This document shows positions 26,680-35,135 of a DNA stretch of 64,000 nucleotides, piece after piece. Each line of letters begins with the position of its first letter. Within the stretch, counting starts at the first letter, position 1. The DNA is from Alteribacter populi (GTDB lineage Bacteria > Bacillota > Bacilli > Bacillales > Salisediminibacteriaceae), in assembly GCF_002352765.1 (NCBI RefSeq), contig NZ_KZ293963.1, positions 3,436,559 to 3,500,558 on the forward strand, in the 5' to 3' direction. The notes beneath the pieces are model-generated. The model saw only the letters and a list, made by a program, of their open reading frames with translations. It ran no database searches and was not told the origin of the DNA. The position numbers and the translations under genes are program-made.

Positions 26680-27117
26680 TTATTTGATTTCTTCAGCCAA
26701 CTCCAAAATAATTCCCTCTGGCCCACGAACGTAGCATAATTTATAAGCGTTTTCATAGTATTGTATCTCACCAATAAGTCCAGCACCTTTCTTTTTCAAT
26801 TTGGCAACAAGGGCTTCAATATCTTCAACAGTAAAGGCAATATGCCGGATACCCAAAGTATTTGCCAAAGGAAGCTGTATGCCATTTTCATCTGATGGCG
26901 TGTGAAATTTTACTAGTTCTATATTCGTCTCACCGTCTGGCGTTCGCAACATTACAACTTCCTCTTTAACGTCTTGAAGCCCTATTATCCGCTCCACCCA
27001 CTCGCCTTCCACTTCTCCTTCTCCCAGCATTTCAAGGCCAAAGTCAAGGAAAAACGCTTTCGCGGCAGGAAGATCATTGACGATTATACCTACATGATCT
27101 ATTCTATTGACCTTCAT
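26680..27117 (-). CDS. VOC-family protein, methylmalonyl-CoA epimerase/glyoxalase-like
   Basis: 145 residues of two glyoxalase half-folds, starting at ATG 27117 behind CAGGAGGTATG. HVGIIVNDLPAAKAFF and GIRHIAFTVEDIEALVAKL supply His ligands; the C-terminal YVRGPEGIILELAE supplies the final Glu. It resembles lactoylglutathione-lyase-like or epimerase-like proteins; substrate unknown. It could also be a thiol-transferase resistance protein, since the VOC fold is shared. Confidence 0.8.
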   Translation of the reverse strand: MKVNRIDHVGIIVNDLPAAKAFFLDFGLEMLGEGEVEGEWVERIIGLQDVKEEVVMLRTPDGETNIELVKFHTPSDENGIQLPLANTLGIRHIAFTVEDIEALVAKLKKKGAGLIGEIQYYENAYKLCYVRGPEGIILELAEEIK

Positions 27118-27307
27118 ATCTCATACCTCCTGTTGATTTTGCAATATCCTGTATTTGTTTTCTTCAGCTTATCACACAGAATGGCTATGGACTTCTTTTC
27201 TATTGCTAAGACAAATCTTTTTTTTAGTCTTTACTTTCAAATGGCCCGGCTGTTGAATAGAATGACTTGTATTTTTTTACAACTTTATTTTTTAAAAACG
27301 ACTGAAT

Positions 27308-27482
27308 GAATTTCATCATTCTGAGCCCAGGCAGCTTGGCGGTTCGTCCGCGGAAAGCGAACAGATGCAGGCGTACGGAGCTGCAAAAAGAAACGCTTTT
27401 TACAAAAAAGTAATAATCAAGATGGGAGAAAGTATTATTTGGAAGTAGTGTGCTTTTTTAAACAAATGAATTATGAAAGTGA
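27308..27482 (-). repeat. Dispersed repeat R1, complete short copy
   Basis: It starts TTTCATCATTCTGAGCCCAG, contains GGCGGTTCGTCCGCGG and GCAGGCGTACGGAGCTGC, then GATGGGAGAAAGTATTATTT, and ends AATTATGAAAGTGATTC. The ends are imperfect inverted repeats of TTTCATAATTC. At about 175 bp it looks like the compact form of the 8523-8797 element. Confidence 0.7.
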
Positions 27483-27711
27483 TTCGACTTGTAAATTAAA
27501 CAACTTTTTTGTCCATTAACACCAAACATTGTTTTACGGAACCACAAGTGCGATTGTCAGGATCAGAAAAGTTCATTTATAACGACCATCTTGGTACAAC
27601 CCACCAAAGCTCCAATTTTGTTCATACGGATTGACTCACACTGTACGACCGCATAGCAAACTCATTTGATAATAAAAATATCCATTAATCACATTTATTT
27701 ACATTGTATAT

Positions 27712-27786
27712 ACTCTCGCTGGAGTCACCACCTTTCGCTCCTTTGATTTATCAATAAAAAACAACAATTTATGTGAAAAGAGCATT
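27712..27786 (-). repeat. Partial R2 repeat
   Basis: CTGGAGTCACCACCTTTCGC, TCCTTTGATTTATCAATA and AACAACAATTTATGTGAAAA reproduce, in reverse orientation, the core and left arm of 5651-5771. The other arm is missing. Between this copy and the R1 copy the sequence has no recognisable feature. Confidence 0.6.
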
Positions 27787-27862
27787 AATAAACTGATATA
27801 TTGAGCCCTTTTTACACAAGGGAGCTTTAATGGAATAAGGGATCAACCCAAATTAAATATAG

Positions 27863-27902
27863 AAAAAAGCGTATTTTGATCAGTCTCAAAACACGCTTTT
27901 CC
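27863..27902 (-). terminator. Terminator of the LysM-3D gene
   Basis: On the minus strand AAAAGCGTGTTTTGA pairs with TCAAAATACGCTTTT, followed by TTTTTCT. The hairpin is 50 bp downstream of the stop. Confidence 0.8.
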
Positions 27903-27952
27903 TATATTATTTCAAGGATACACCAGGTTTAAGGATAAATCGGGTGTTTTTC

Positions 27953-28921
27953 TTATTTATAAACTTTAACCGTTACTTCTTGTACACCATAGTTAATGGC
28001 ATCCTGCTGGTCTGGAATAAAGATGTCGATTTTGTTGCCTGTAATCGCACCGCCAGTATCTCCAGCAATGGCATCGCCATATCCTTCTACCCAGACTTTA
28101 GAGCCTAGTGGAATAACTTCTGGATCAACAGAAACGACTTTTTTATCAGGATTTTCTAGCAGGTTAAGTCCTGTTGCTGTGATTCCTGAACAGGCGTCAC
28201 AAGTTGCCGTATATGCAGTAGCTGTCATCGTTAGTTCTTGTACCACTTCTTTATCAGCTTTTTCCTCAGCATCCGTTGCTTCTTCAGTAGGTTCTTCGTT
28301 TACAGTGTCCTCAGTTGTTGCTTCTTCAGTAGGTTCTTCAGTTGCAGTGTCCTCAGTTGTTGATTCTTCAGCAGGTTCTTCAGTTACAGTGTCCTCAGTT
28401 GTTGATTCTTCAGCAGGTTCTTCGTTTGCAGTATCTTCAGTTGTTGTTTCTTCAGCAGGCTCTTCAGTTGCAGTCTCATCAGCTGGAGCTTCTTCTACAG
28501 GTTCCTCAGTTCCCGTTTCTTCCGTCTGAACTTGGTCTGCTTGACTTGGATTTCCTTTTACATAAATATCGATTTCGTCACCTGCATAGATTAAATCTGG
28601 ATTCTCAATCGAATTCCATTCAGCTAATTTAGGATAGGTTATCCCCTCATAATTTTGGGAAATCCCCCAAAGTGTATCACCTTTCACGATTTTATAGCGT
28701 TCAGCAATCGCTACTTTTAGTTGATCGTTTGGGAAAATAAGATCGTTTGATAGATTGTTCCATTCTTTCAATTCGTCTATGGTTATGTCATTTGCCTTAG
28801 CAATATCCCAAAGCGTGTCGCCTTTTTGTACCGTTACTTCTGCAGCAGAGGCATTTGCAGTTAAACTAAACGTACCTGCAAGGGCCGCAGCGGTTACCAA
28901 AGAAACCAGTGTTTTTTTCAT
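27953..28921 (-). CDS. yocH: Secreted LysM-3D-domain peptidoglycan hydrolase, YocH-like
   Basis: 322 residues from ATG 28921 behind TCGGAGGT. Signal peptide to about residue 27 (ANASA-AEV), two LysM modules (about 27-70 and 74-117: VQKGDTLWDIAKAND, IVKGDTLWGISQNYE), a Glu/Thr/Pro repeat linker of 14-residue units, and a C-terminal 3D domain (TATAYTA, GKKV-like VSVDPEVIPLGSKVWV, GGAITGNKIDIF with the catalytic Asp region). It binds and cleaves wall peptidoglycan. A WalR box lies upstream, as expected for yocH. The symbol is by architecture, not by exact orthology. Confidence 0.85.
   Translation of the reverse strand: MKKTLVSLVTAAALAGTFSLTANASAAEVTVQKGDTLWDIAKANDITIDELKEWNNLSNDLIFPNDQLKVAIAERYKIVKGDTLWGISQNYEGITYPKLAEWNSIENPDLIYAGDEIDIYVKGNPSQADQVQTEETGTEEPVEEAPADETATEEPAEETTTEDTANEEPAEESTTEDTVTEEPAEESTTEDTATEEPTEEATTEDTVNEEPTEEATDAEEKADKEVVQELTMTATAYTATCDACSGITATGLNLLENPDKKVVSVDPEVIPLGSKVWVEGYGDAIAGDTGGAITGNKIDIFIPDQQDAINYGVQEVTVKVYK
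28283..28500 (-). repeat. 42-bp in-frame tandem repeat in the yocH-like gene
   Basis: About five imperfect copies of a 42-bp unit encoding EEPAEESTTEDTVT-type 14-residue repeats. The units differ by single bases, so the array probably varies in copy number among strains. It forms a flexible acidic linker between the LysM and 3D modules. Confidence 0.85.
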
Positions 28922-29005
28922 ACTAAATACCTCCGAAATTTTATGTAGAAAGTTTAAACTGATCATTATCGTATCATGTAATTGCTAGATTAAAAGAACA
29001 GAAAA

Positions 29006-29022
29006 ATAACATTTTCGTTACA
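29006..29022 (-). promoter_or_regulatory. WalR (YycF) binding site
   Basis: On the minus strand TGTAAC-GAAAA-TGTTAT matches the published consensus TGTWAH-N5-TGTWAH exactly, 85 bp upstream of the yocH-like start. It supports control by the essential WalRK wall-homeostasis system. Confidence 0.7.
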
Positions 29023-29197
29023 GCCATAACGCAAATATTAATGTCTAATTACAATACTCCCTAATATTTCAAGGTAAAGGAATACTATTCTAATAAAGGT
29101 TTTTTAATCCAATGAAGAATCACATTTACTTAATTTAGGGGTCTCGGCAGAAAAGCGTGGCCTAATCAATCTATCTAAGGGTAGGGGGTGCTGATAT

Positions 29198-29520
29198 ATG
29201 AAGGATAACGTTTTGAAAGCTTATTCAACTCTGGCAAAAGATTACGAGAAAAATGTAGATACACAGATGAATGGAGCTTGCGGCTCTTGATGCCGGCTGT
29301 GCGGCAGGCTGGTATACAGAGCAATTACTTAAATTGGCGCCAATGTTACTGCCATTGACTTAAGTCCATAGGTGGTTGGAGCGACTAAAAGAAGGTGTGC
29401 TACATAATTTAAGTGATTCTGTATCTACTCCAAATAAATAAGAACTTATGAAGTGGACGAAATGGCCCTTTGACTTGAGCGTTATGTCGTGGAAACGGTG
29501 ATTGCTATATCATTTTGTAG
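29198..29520 (+). pseudogene. Decayed SAM-dependent methyltransferase gene
   Basis: The ATG at 29198 behind GGTAGGGGG starts MKDNVLKAYSTLAKDYEKNV, then frames break. LDAGCAAGWYTEQLL (motif I) appears in one frame, GANVTAIDLSP in another, and RYVVETVIAISF near the end in a third. About half of a normal gene is deleted. It is clearly non-functional. Confidence 0.7.
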
Positions 29521-29545
29521 AACCAAGGATACACGGATCAATAGG

Positions 29546-29585
29546 AAATAAACCCTTAGAGCGTTAACGCTTTAAGGGTTTATTT
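29546..29585. terminator. Near-perfect palindromic terminator
   Basis: AAATAAACCCTTAGAGCG (from 29546) pairs with the following CGCTTTAAGGGTTTATTT (to 29585) around TTAA. It probably serves the AraC-GyrI gene on the minus strand and the methyltransferase remnant on the plus strand. Confidence 0.7.
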
Positions 29586-29688
29586 CTGTGAGGAGGTCTA
29601 CCGTATTATTAAAATATCTTCTCGTTAAATCAGTAACGGCCTCCAGTGGTGGTGTCATCGTTTTATCTTTATGCCAAGCTAAACAAGC

Positions 29689-30573
29689 TCACGTATTAAC
29701 TTGCTTTTTCATAATCGGTATCCATATTTCGCTTTTGAAAGTTGATGAGGTTATATCTTTATCCTCATTCCACAAAATTTCCGGCCCTTTTATTTGCTCA
29801 TAATTTGTGGATGGAAACCATTCGGAATAAATGCGTCCCCAAACATCTTGCAGCGTATCAGGAAAGGGGCCGATTGCCTCGAATACAGCCCATGAGCAGG
29901 CGGGAACGTCAAGTTGTGTTAGGTCATCTGGACACTCCTTCGTTGTTGCCACACCAATATAGTGATCAAGCTCTCCTTTTTCCTCCATTCGACCTTCAGA
30001 AAAGTTAGTAGAGGCATTAAGCATTCCTGTAGGTTCGACATTAGACAGCTTTTTAAGTTTATCGATCGTTGCATCATCTAAGCTTTCCCACATAGAGGCA
30101 ATCTCTGGATTAACTCCGTGGAATATGATAGGAACTCTTTTCTTCATTCCAACTAGACGGAACGCCTCTTTTTTTTCGATACGATAGTTCATTTCACTTC
30201 CTCCTTTTATTGATAACTGGAAGGTCATTTGCGAATAGGCTTTAAGTGAATGAACATTGGTTCTAGCTTCTGACGGTGTTACCCGATGCAACTGTTGAAA
30301 AGCTCTGGTAAAAGAATCGGGTGAGTTGTACCCGTATTTCATCGCAATGTCAATGACCTTTACATTGCGATCTTGAAGCTCAAATGCTGCAAGAGTAAGG
30401 CGTCTCCGGCGGATGTACTCCGACAGCGTAATACCTGCAAGAAACGAAAACATTCTTTTAAAATGATACTCTGAGCAAAAAGCTAGCCTTGCTACCTCTT
30501 TAAAGTCAATATCGTTCGTAAGGTTATCTTCAATATACACTAATGCTACATTCATGTTTTTAAGCAAATCCAC
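29689..30573 (-). CDS. AraC-family regulator with GyrI-like effector domain
   Basis: 294 residues. An AraC double helix-turn-helix sits at the N-terminus (about 1-110: FKRMFSFLAGITLSEYIRRR, KYGYNSPDSFTRAFQQLH), followed by a GyrI/SOUL-like ligand-binding domain (about 125-290; MNYRIEKKEAFRLVGMKKRV, WGRIYSEWFPSTNYE). This is the Rob/BltR-like domain order for sensing hydrophobic drugs. The start is behind AAGGAGGTCATATG. Target genes are unknown; a broken acetyltransferase and a DinB gene lie upstream. Confidence 0.88.
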   Translation of the reverse strand: MDLLKNMNVALVYIEDNLTNDIDFKEVARLAFCSEYHFKRMFSFLAGITLSEYIRRRRLTLAAFELQDRNVKVIDIAMKYGYNSPDSFTRAFQQLHRVTPSEARTNVHSLKAYSQMTFQLSIKGGSEMNYRIEKKEAFRLVGMKKRVPIIFHGVNPEIASMWESLDDATIDKLKKLSNVEPTGMLNASTNFSEGRMEEKGELDHYIGVATTKECPDDLTQLDVPACSWAVFEAIGPFPDTLQDVWGRIYSEWFPSTNYEQIKGPEILWNEDKDITSSTFKSEIWIPIMKKQVNT

Positions 30574-30703
30574 TCATATGACCTCCTTCACCAATAGAAT
30601 AACAGGAGCTGAACGTTTCCACCCGACATTCCGTGCACAACAATGCAGGGGTTATCTTCTCTCTTTAAATGAACTTCGCTTGATCACTTTCGTTTAAGTT
30701 CGT

Positions 30704-31135
30704 TTACATACCCCAATCTTGAACCCATTGTGTAGGGAGTTCTAAACCTGCTTGTTTAAGGGCGACAAAATATTGCCCTTGATGAATCCCTTCATGTTGT
30801 ACGGCTGTATTTTGAAATTCCATAGTTGATATATACTCCGTACTCATTTTAATTCGTTCAAAAGTTGTTTGATTAAGTTCAACAGCTAATTCATTCATAC
30901 TTCTTTCCAATTCATCCATTAGATTATATTCATTTGAAGGTAAATGACCAGGAAATTGTATGACCCCCGTTTTTAACCCATCACGATATACATCCCTTAC
31001 ACGGACGATATGGATAAATAGTTTCCTCAGTGTTCCTAATTCTACGATTAATTGTTTATCCCAATGGATTTCTGGAGTCTCTATTGCTAACAGGTTCGTC
31101 ATTTTAGCTGCATACAAAAAACCGCTTGCATTCAT
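30704..31135 (-). CDS. DinB-family protein
   Basis: 143 residues, a four-helix bundle of the DinB/YfiT type. It starts at ATG 31135 behind AAGGGGG. The C-terminal AVQHEGIHQGQYFVALKQAG carries the metal-binding His pair (EGIHQGQ). Members include bacillithiol transferases and metal-dependent hydrolases (family knowledge). It is one of three DinB-type genes in the window (12696, 30704, 47407). Confidence 0.75.
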   Translation of the reverse strand: MNASGFLYAAKMTNLLAIETPEIHWDKQLIVELGTLRKLFIHIVRVRDVYRDGLKTGVIQFPGHLPSNEYNLMDELERSMNELAVELNQTTFERIKMSTEYISTMEFQNTAVQHEGIHQGQYFVALKQAGLELPTQWVQDWGM

Positions 31136-31182
31136 ATCGCTACTCGCCCCCTTAGTGAATAAATGCTATGTTTTAACTCTTC

Positions 31183-31746
31183 CTATATTTCCGTTCGTTG
31201 AAGGAGACTTGTTAGATCTTTGGTACTCCAATAACCAACAATCTTGAAATTCTCCTCGTGATATTCATGTTTGGGAAGAATCCGAACCTTTTTAAAGCTG
31301 CATTTTTCGTAGCATTTTAACGCACGCTCATTCCTTTTTTGAGGATCCATTACTACTCGATCAGCTTGTTTTCGTTCTATTAAATATTCCACTATAGCTT
31401 TAACTAACAGGGTTCCAATTCCTTTATTCCAGTAATTAATTTCACCAATAAATTGGTCGATTCCATAAATGGTTTTTGCTCTTTTATAATGGTCGATTTT
31501 ACTCGTCTTTCATTTAACTGATAATATTGTATGTTCCCTATAGCTCCCCCCCTCGAACTCGACTATACATTTAAAAACATCATCACCAAGGTTATAAAAC
31601 TTCTTATTAACTTTCTCTAAATCAAACGGTCTATCTCTTCCTTCATAAAACTCAAGGACTGACGGATTGGAAAGCCATTTCGTTAATAAAAAACGATCCT
31701 CTTTTTGTAAGGGACGTACTTTTAAGCTTCCTTTTTGAAATAACAT
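31183..31746 (-). pseudogene. Frameshifted AAC(6')-like GNAT acetyltransferase
   Basis: The N-terminus (MLFQKGSLKVRPLQKEDRFL) runs to EFEGG, where a G run near 31548 has one base too many. The next frame gives IGNIQYYQLNERRV; a second shift near 31465 gives YGIDQFIGEINYWNKGIGTL, then KQADRVVMDPQKRNERALKC to the stop at 31183. Rejoined, this is a complete GNAT of about 187 residues like chromosomal aminoglycoside 6'-N-acetyltransferases, including the acetyl-CoA loop NKGIGTLLV. With two shifts it should be inactive. Confidence 0.75.
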
Positions 31747-31858
31747 GACTCCATCCTTTTATAATACAGAATATTCAAATTATGTTATATTCATTTTAGC
31801 ATGATCGTTAAAAGTCATCCTCCATTCATTTCATAAAACCAAGATGAGGAGTGTTCAT

Positions 31859-32983
31859 ATGAAAGTGGTCGTTGTCGGAACTGGGATCGTAGGCGCAAGT
31901 GCTGCCTATCATTTGGCGAAACGAAAGATAGAGGTTGTCATGGTCGACAAGGTTCAAGAAGGGAAAGCAACATCAGCTGGAGCAGGGATCGTCTGTCCAT
32001 GGGCGTCCAAAGTTGATGATGGAGATTGGTATAAAATCGCAAAACGAGGCGCCAAACATTATCCAACATTAATCGAAGAGCTCAAGAATGATGGCGAAGA
32101 GGAAGTTGGCTACCGAAAAGTAGGCGCACTCTGTGTGAGTAAAGACACCGATGAGCTAGATGAAATCGAAAATAGGGTCAGCGCCAAACAACAGGACGCA
32201 CCAGAAGCTGGCGAAATTAAACGGCTTAATGCTGACCAAACACGCAAGCTTTTTCCACCATTAAATGAAAAACTAGAAGGGGTACTCGTATCTGGAGCCG
32301 CTCGAGTTGACGGGCGTTTGCTCCGTGAAGCTTTAAAGCGCGCGGCGCAAAAGCATGGAGCACAGTTCATTGAAGGAGAAGGAATGCTCATCTATGAATC
32401 TAACAAAGTAACCGGAGTAAAGGTGAACGGGGAGACGATCTTAGCCGATAGCGTCTTAATCACAACGGGAGCTTGGGCACCTGAATTACTCAAACCACTT
32501 GGAATAAACTTAACCATCGAACCTCAGCGTGGACAAATTGCTCACATCCAGTTACCTGACCAAGAAACGAAAGACTGGCCCGTGATTCTCCCACAAACTA
32601 GTCATTACATGTTAGCCTTCGATGACTCCCGCATAGTCGCAGGTGCCACACGAGAAACAGACTCCGGCTTTGATTACCGATTAACAGCAGGCGGTGTAAA
32701 GGAAGTTCTTGACCAAGCTTTACATATCGCACCCGGCTTAACAAATGGCACATTGAAAGAAGTACGGATCGGATTCCGTCCCATGGGTCCAGATATCCTG
32801 CCCATCCTTGGCCCCGTTCCAGACTATGAAGGACTCGTTTTAGCAAACGGGTTAGGCGCATCCGGCTTGACTATGGGCCCTTATGTAGGGAAGCTGGCGG
32901 GAGAGATCGCGATAGGAGGAGAGGTAGAGCTGGATATTACCCCTTATCTTCCGGGGCGTGTGATTCACTTTACAGGAGATTAG
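31859..32983 (+). CDS. FAD-dependent amino-acid oxidase/dehydrogenase, DadA-like
   Basis: 374 residues from ATG 31859, 7 bp after GAGGAG. The FAD motif VVVGTGIVGASAAYHLA is at 3-20; DKVQEGKATSAGAGIVCPW, a middle SGAARVDGRLLREAL and a C-terminal GFRPMGPDILPILGPVP with NGLGASGLTMGP are typical of D-amino-acid/glycine oxidase-type (DAO) enzymes. It oxidatively deaminates an amino acid, with the substrate unknown. It is followed by a terminator and is not cotranscribed with the helicase genes. Confidence 0.85.
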   Translation: MKVVVVGTGIVGASAAYHLAKRKIEVVMVDKVQEGKATSAGAGIVCPWASKVDDGDWYKIAKRGAKHYPTLIEELKNDGEEEVGYRKVGALCVSKDTDELDEIENRVSAKQQDAPEAGEIKRLNADQTRKLFPPLNEKLEGVLVSGAARVDGRLLREALKRAAQKHGAQFIEGEGMLIYESNKVTGVKVNGETILADSVLITTGAWAPELLKPLGINLTIEPQRGQIAHIQLPDQETKDWPVILPQTSHYMLAFDDSRIVAGATRETDSGFDYRLTAGGVKEVLDQALHIAPGLTNGTLKEVRIGFRPMGPDILPILGPVPDYEGLVLANGLGASGLTMGPYVGKLAGEIAIGGEVELDITPYLPGRVIHFTGD

Positions 32984-32992
32984 TAACTTATT

Positions 32993-33018
32993 AGTGGGCA
33001 TACCGCTCACTTTTTTTG
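32993..33018 (+). terminator. Terminator of the DadA-like gene
   Basis: AGTGGGC (32993-32999) pairs with GCTCACT (33005-33011) and runs into TTTTTTT. Confidence 0.75.
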
Positions 33019-33147
33019 TAGAAATATAAAAGTTAAACCACGTAAGCGTTCTCTGTGTTCTAGGATCTTTGATATAATAGTAAGAAATATTTAGGAATTT
33101 TGGTTTAGGTAACCATTACATACATAATAGCAAAGCCAGGTGAGACG

Positions 33148-35094
33148 ATGATTGTATATGAAGCGACGAAAAACGAGTTTTTGGATGATGTTTTTCATGA
33201 TCAGCTTGTTAACAATATTTGCGCGAATTATGAAACCAAGATCGGTCGGATTAATGAACGAGAAGTTCGTTCATGGGATAATTCAATGCAATATATGTAT
33301 CGTGTGCTCAGTGATCATGAGATTCCTAATGACGCTGGGGTTGCGATTGAATTTAAAATCCCACATACATCAAAGCGTGTCGATTTTTTGATTTCCGGGA
33401 AACAGCAAAGTGAAAACTCGGTCGTTATAGTGGAGCTAAAGCAATGGAACCAAGTTGAGAAAATTGAAGGAAAAGAAGCGATTGTGAAAACATTCCTCAA
33501 CCGCGGATTAAGGGAAACGACACATCCTTCGTATCAAGCATGGTCTTATGCAGCACTGATTAAAGATTACAACGAAAATGCCCAGGACAATGCCATGAAC
33601 TTGTATCCGTGTGCGTATTTACATAACTACATTCATGCAGGGCAGGCCGATCCTCTGACAGATCCGGTGTATGAATTTTACATGGAGGAAGCGCCTGTTT
33701 TTATGAAAGGTCAAGCTGGGAAACTGCGTGATTTTATTAAACGCTATATTACGATTGGGGATCAGAAGGAAAACCTATACAAGATCGAAAAAGGACGGAT
33801 CCGACCTTCAAAATCATTGCAGGACTCCCTGAATAGTATGCTTCAAGGCAATCAGGAGTTCGTAATGGTTGATGAGCAAAAGGTTGTGTATGAAACAGCT
33901 CTTCAATTAATGAATGAAGCAAAGCGGACAAATACGAAGCAGGTGCTCGTCGTTGAAGGTGGGCCTGGAACCGGAAAGTCTGTGTTGGCGATCAACCTCC
34001 TTGTTGAAATGACAAAACGCAATCTAGTAAGTCAGTACGTCACAAAAAATGCAGCTCCAAGAAACATTTACGCGACAAAGCTAAAGCAAGATTTCCGTAA
34101 AGGGCACATTGATAACTTGTTTAAAGGCTCAGGCAGCTATGTTAATGCTGAAAAAAATGAGTTTGACTGTCTTATTGTTGATGAAGCTCACCGTTTAAAT
34201 GAAAAATCCGGTATGTTTCAACATTTAGGTGAAAATCAACTGAAGGAAATTATGAATGCAGCGAACCTGTCGATTTTCTTTTTAGATGAACGGCAGCGTG
34301 TCACGTTAAAGGATGCTGGCAGTTTAGAGGACATTAAGAACTTTTCTGAAGGTCATGGTGCAAACATGACAATGGTGAAACTAGACTCACAGTTCCGCTG
34401 CAATGGTTCTGATGGATATTTAGCATGGGTTGATGATGTACTGCAAATCCGCGAAACTGCGAACGCAAACGAAATAAGCCACCAATATGATTTTCGAATA
34501 TTTAATAACCCTAATGACATGCGTCAGGAAATTGCAAAATTAAATGAAGAAAGTAACAAATCGAGACTGTTAGCAGGCTATTGCTGGAACTGGGTCAAAG
34601 AAGGAAAAGCCGATACCGATTTTTATGACATCACCATCCCTGAACACGACTTTGCGATGAGCTGGAACTTAGGGAGTACTGCCACATGGGCAATTGATAA
34701 AACCTCAGTGAATGAAATCGGCTGTATCCACACCGCCCAAGGGTTAGAATTTGATTACGCAGGCGTCATTATTGGTGACGATATTATTTACCGAGATGGA
34801 GAAGTCAAGACAGACTATACAAAACGAGCGAAAACAGACAACTCATTACGAGGCATAAAGAAAATGTTTAAGGAAGACCCAGAAAAAGCAGAAAAGCTTG
34901 CCGATGACATCATCCGCAACACATACCGGACTCTCTTAACCCGCGGCCAAAAAGGATGCTTTGTCTATTGCACCGACGAACCCCTAGCAGAGTACTTAAA
35001 GGAAAGACTGGTACGCGTCAACCGCGTTTACGAAGAAAATGAGTTCTTTAGGTCGGTGGAGAGAGTGGCGGAGGATGATGGGGAGTATAGTTAA
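33148..35094 (+). CDS. PD-(D/E)XK-like nuclease fused to DUF2075 helicase
   Basis: 648 residues. The N-terminal part carries a nuclease-like pattern at about 76-99 (RVDFLI then VVIVELKQW: D...E-x-K). The rest is a DUF2075-type SF1-like ATPase: Walker A EGGPGTGKSVLAINLL near 269-284, DEAH-like LIVDEAHRLNE near 341, a sensor LDSQFRCNG and a C-terminal HTAQGLEFDYAGVIIGDD as in UvrD-like motif V. SD AGGTGAG; a TATAAT sits at 33073-33078. It is 41 bp from the next helicase gene, so probably one operon. Antiviral function is suspected, not shown. Confidence 0.85.
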   Translation: MIVYEATKNEFLDDVFHDQLVNNICANYETKIGRINEREVRSWDNSMQYMYRVLSDHEIPNDAGVAIEFKIPHTSKRVDFLISGKQQSENSVVIVELKQWNQVEKIEGKEAIVKTFLNRGLRETTHPSYQAWSYAALIKDYNENAQDNAMNLYPCAYLHNYIHAGQADPLTDPVYEFYMEEAPVFMKGQAGKLRDFIKRYITIGDQKENLYKIEKGRIRPSKSLQDSLNSMLQGNQEFVMVDEQKVVYETALQLMNEAKRTNTKQVLVVEGGPGTGKSVLAINLLVEMTKRNLVSQYVTKNAAPRNIYATKLKQDFRKGHIDNLFKGSGSYVNAEKNEFDCLIVDEAHRLNEKSGMFQHLGENQLKEIMNAANLSIFFLDERQRVTLKDAGSLEDIKNFSEGHGANMTMVKLDSQFRCNGSDGYLAWVDDVLQIRETANANEISHQYDFRIFNNPNDMRQEIAKLNEESNKSRLLAGYCWNWVKEGKADTDFYDITIPEHDFAMSWNLGSTATWAIDKTSVNEIGCIHTAQGLEFDYAGVIIGDDIIYRDGEVKTDYTKRAKTDNSLRGIKKMFKEDPEKAEKLADDIIRNTYRTLLTRGQKGCFVYCTDEPLAEYLKERLVRVNRVYEENEFFRSVERVAEDDGEYS

Positions 35095-35135
35095 TTTAAC
35101 GCTACGACCTCCATTTTAAGGTAAAGAGGTGAAAT

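Noticed and set aside
27996..28529. 177-codon Ser/Val-rich frame opposite the yocH-like gene
   Set aside because: It is the mirror image of the acidic 42-bp repeat array; the minus-strand gene has a signal peptide, LysM and 3D domains.
33073..33078. TATAAT as a firm promoter for the helicase operon
   Set aside because: No acceptable -35 box lies 16-18 bp upstream, so it is only mentioned.
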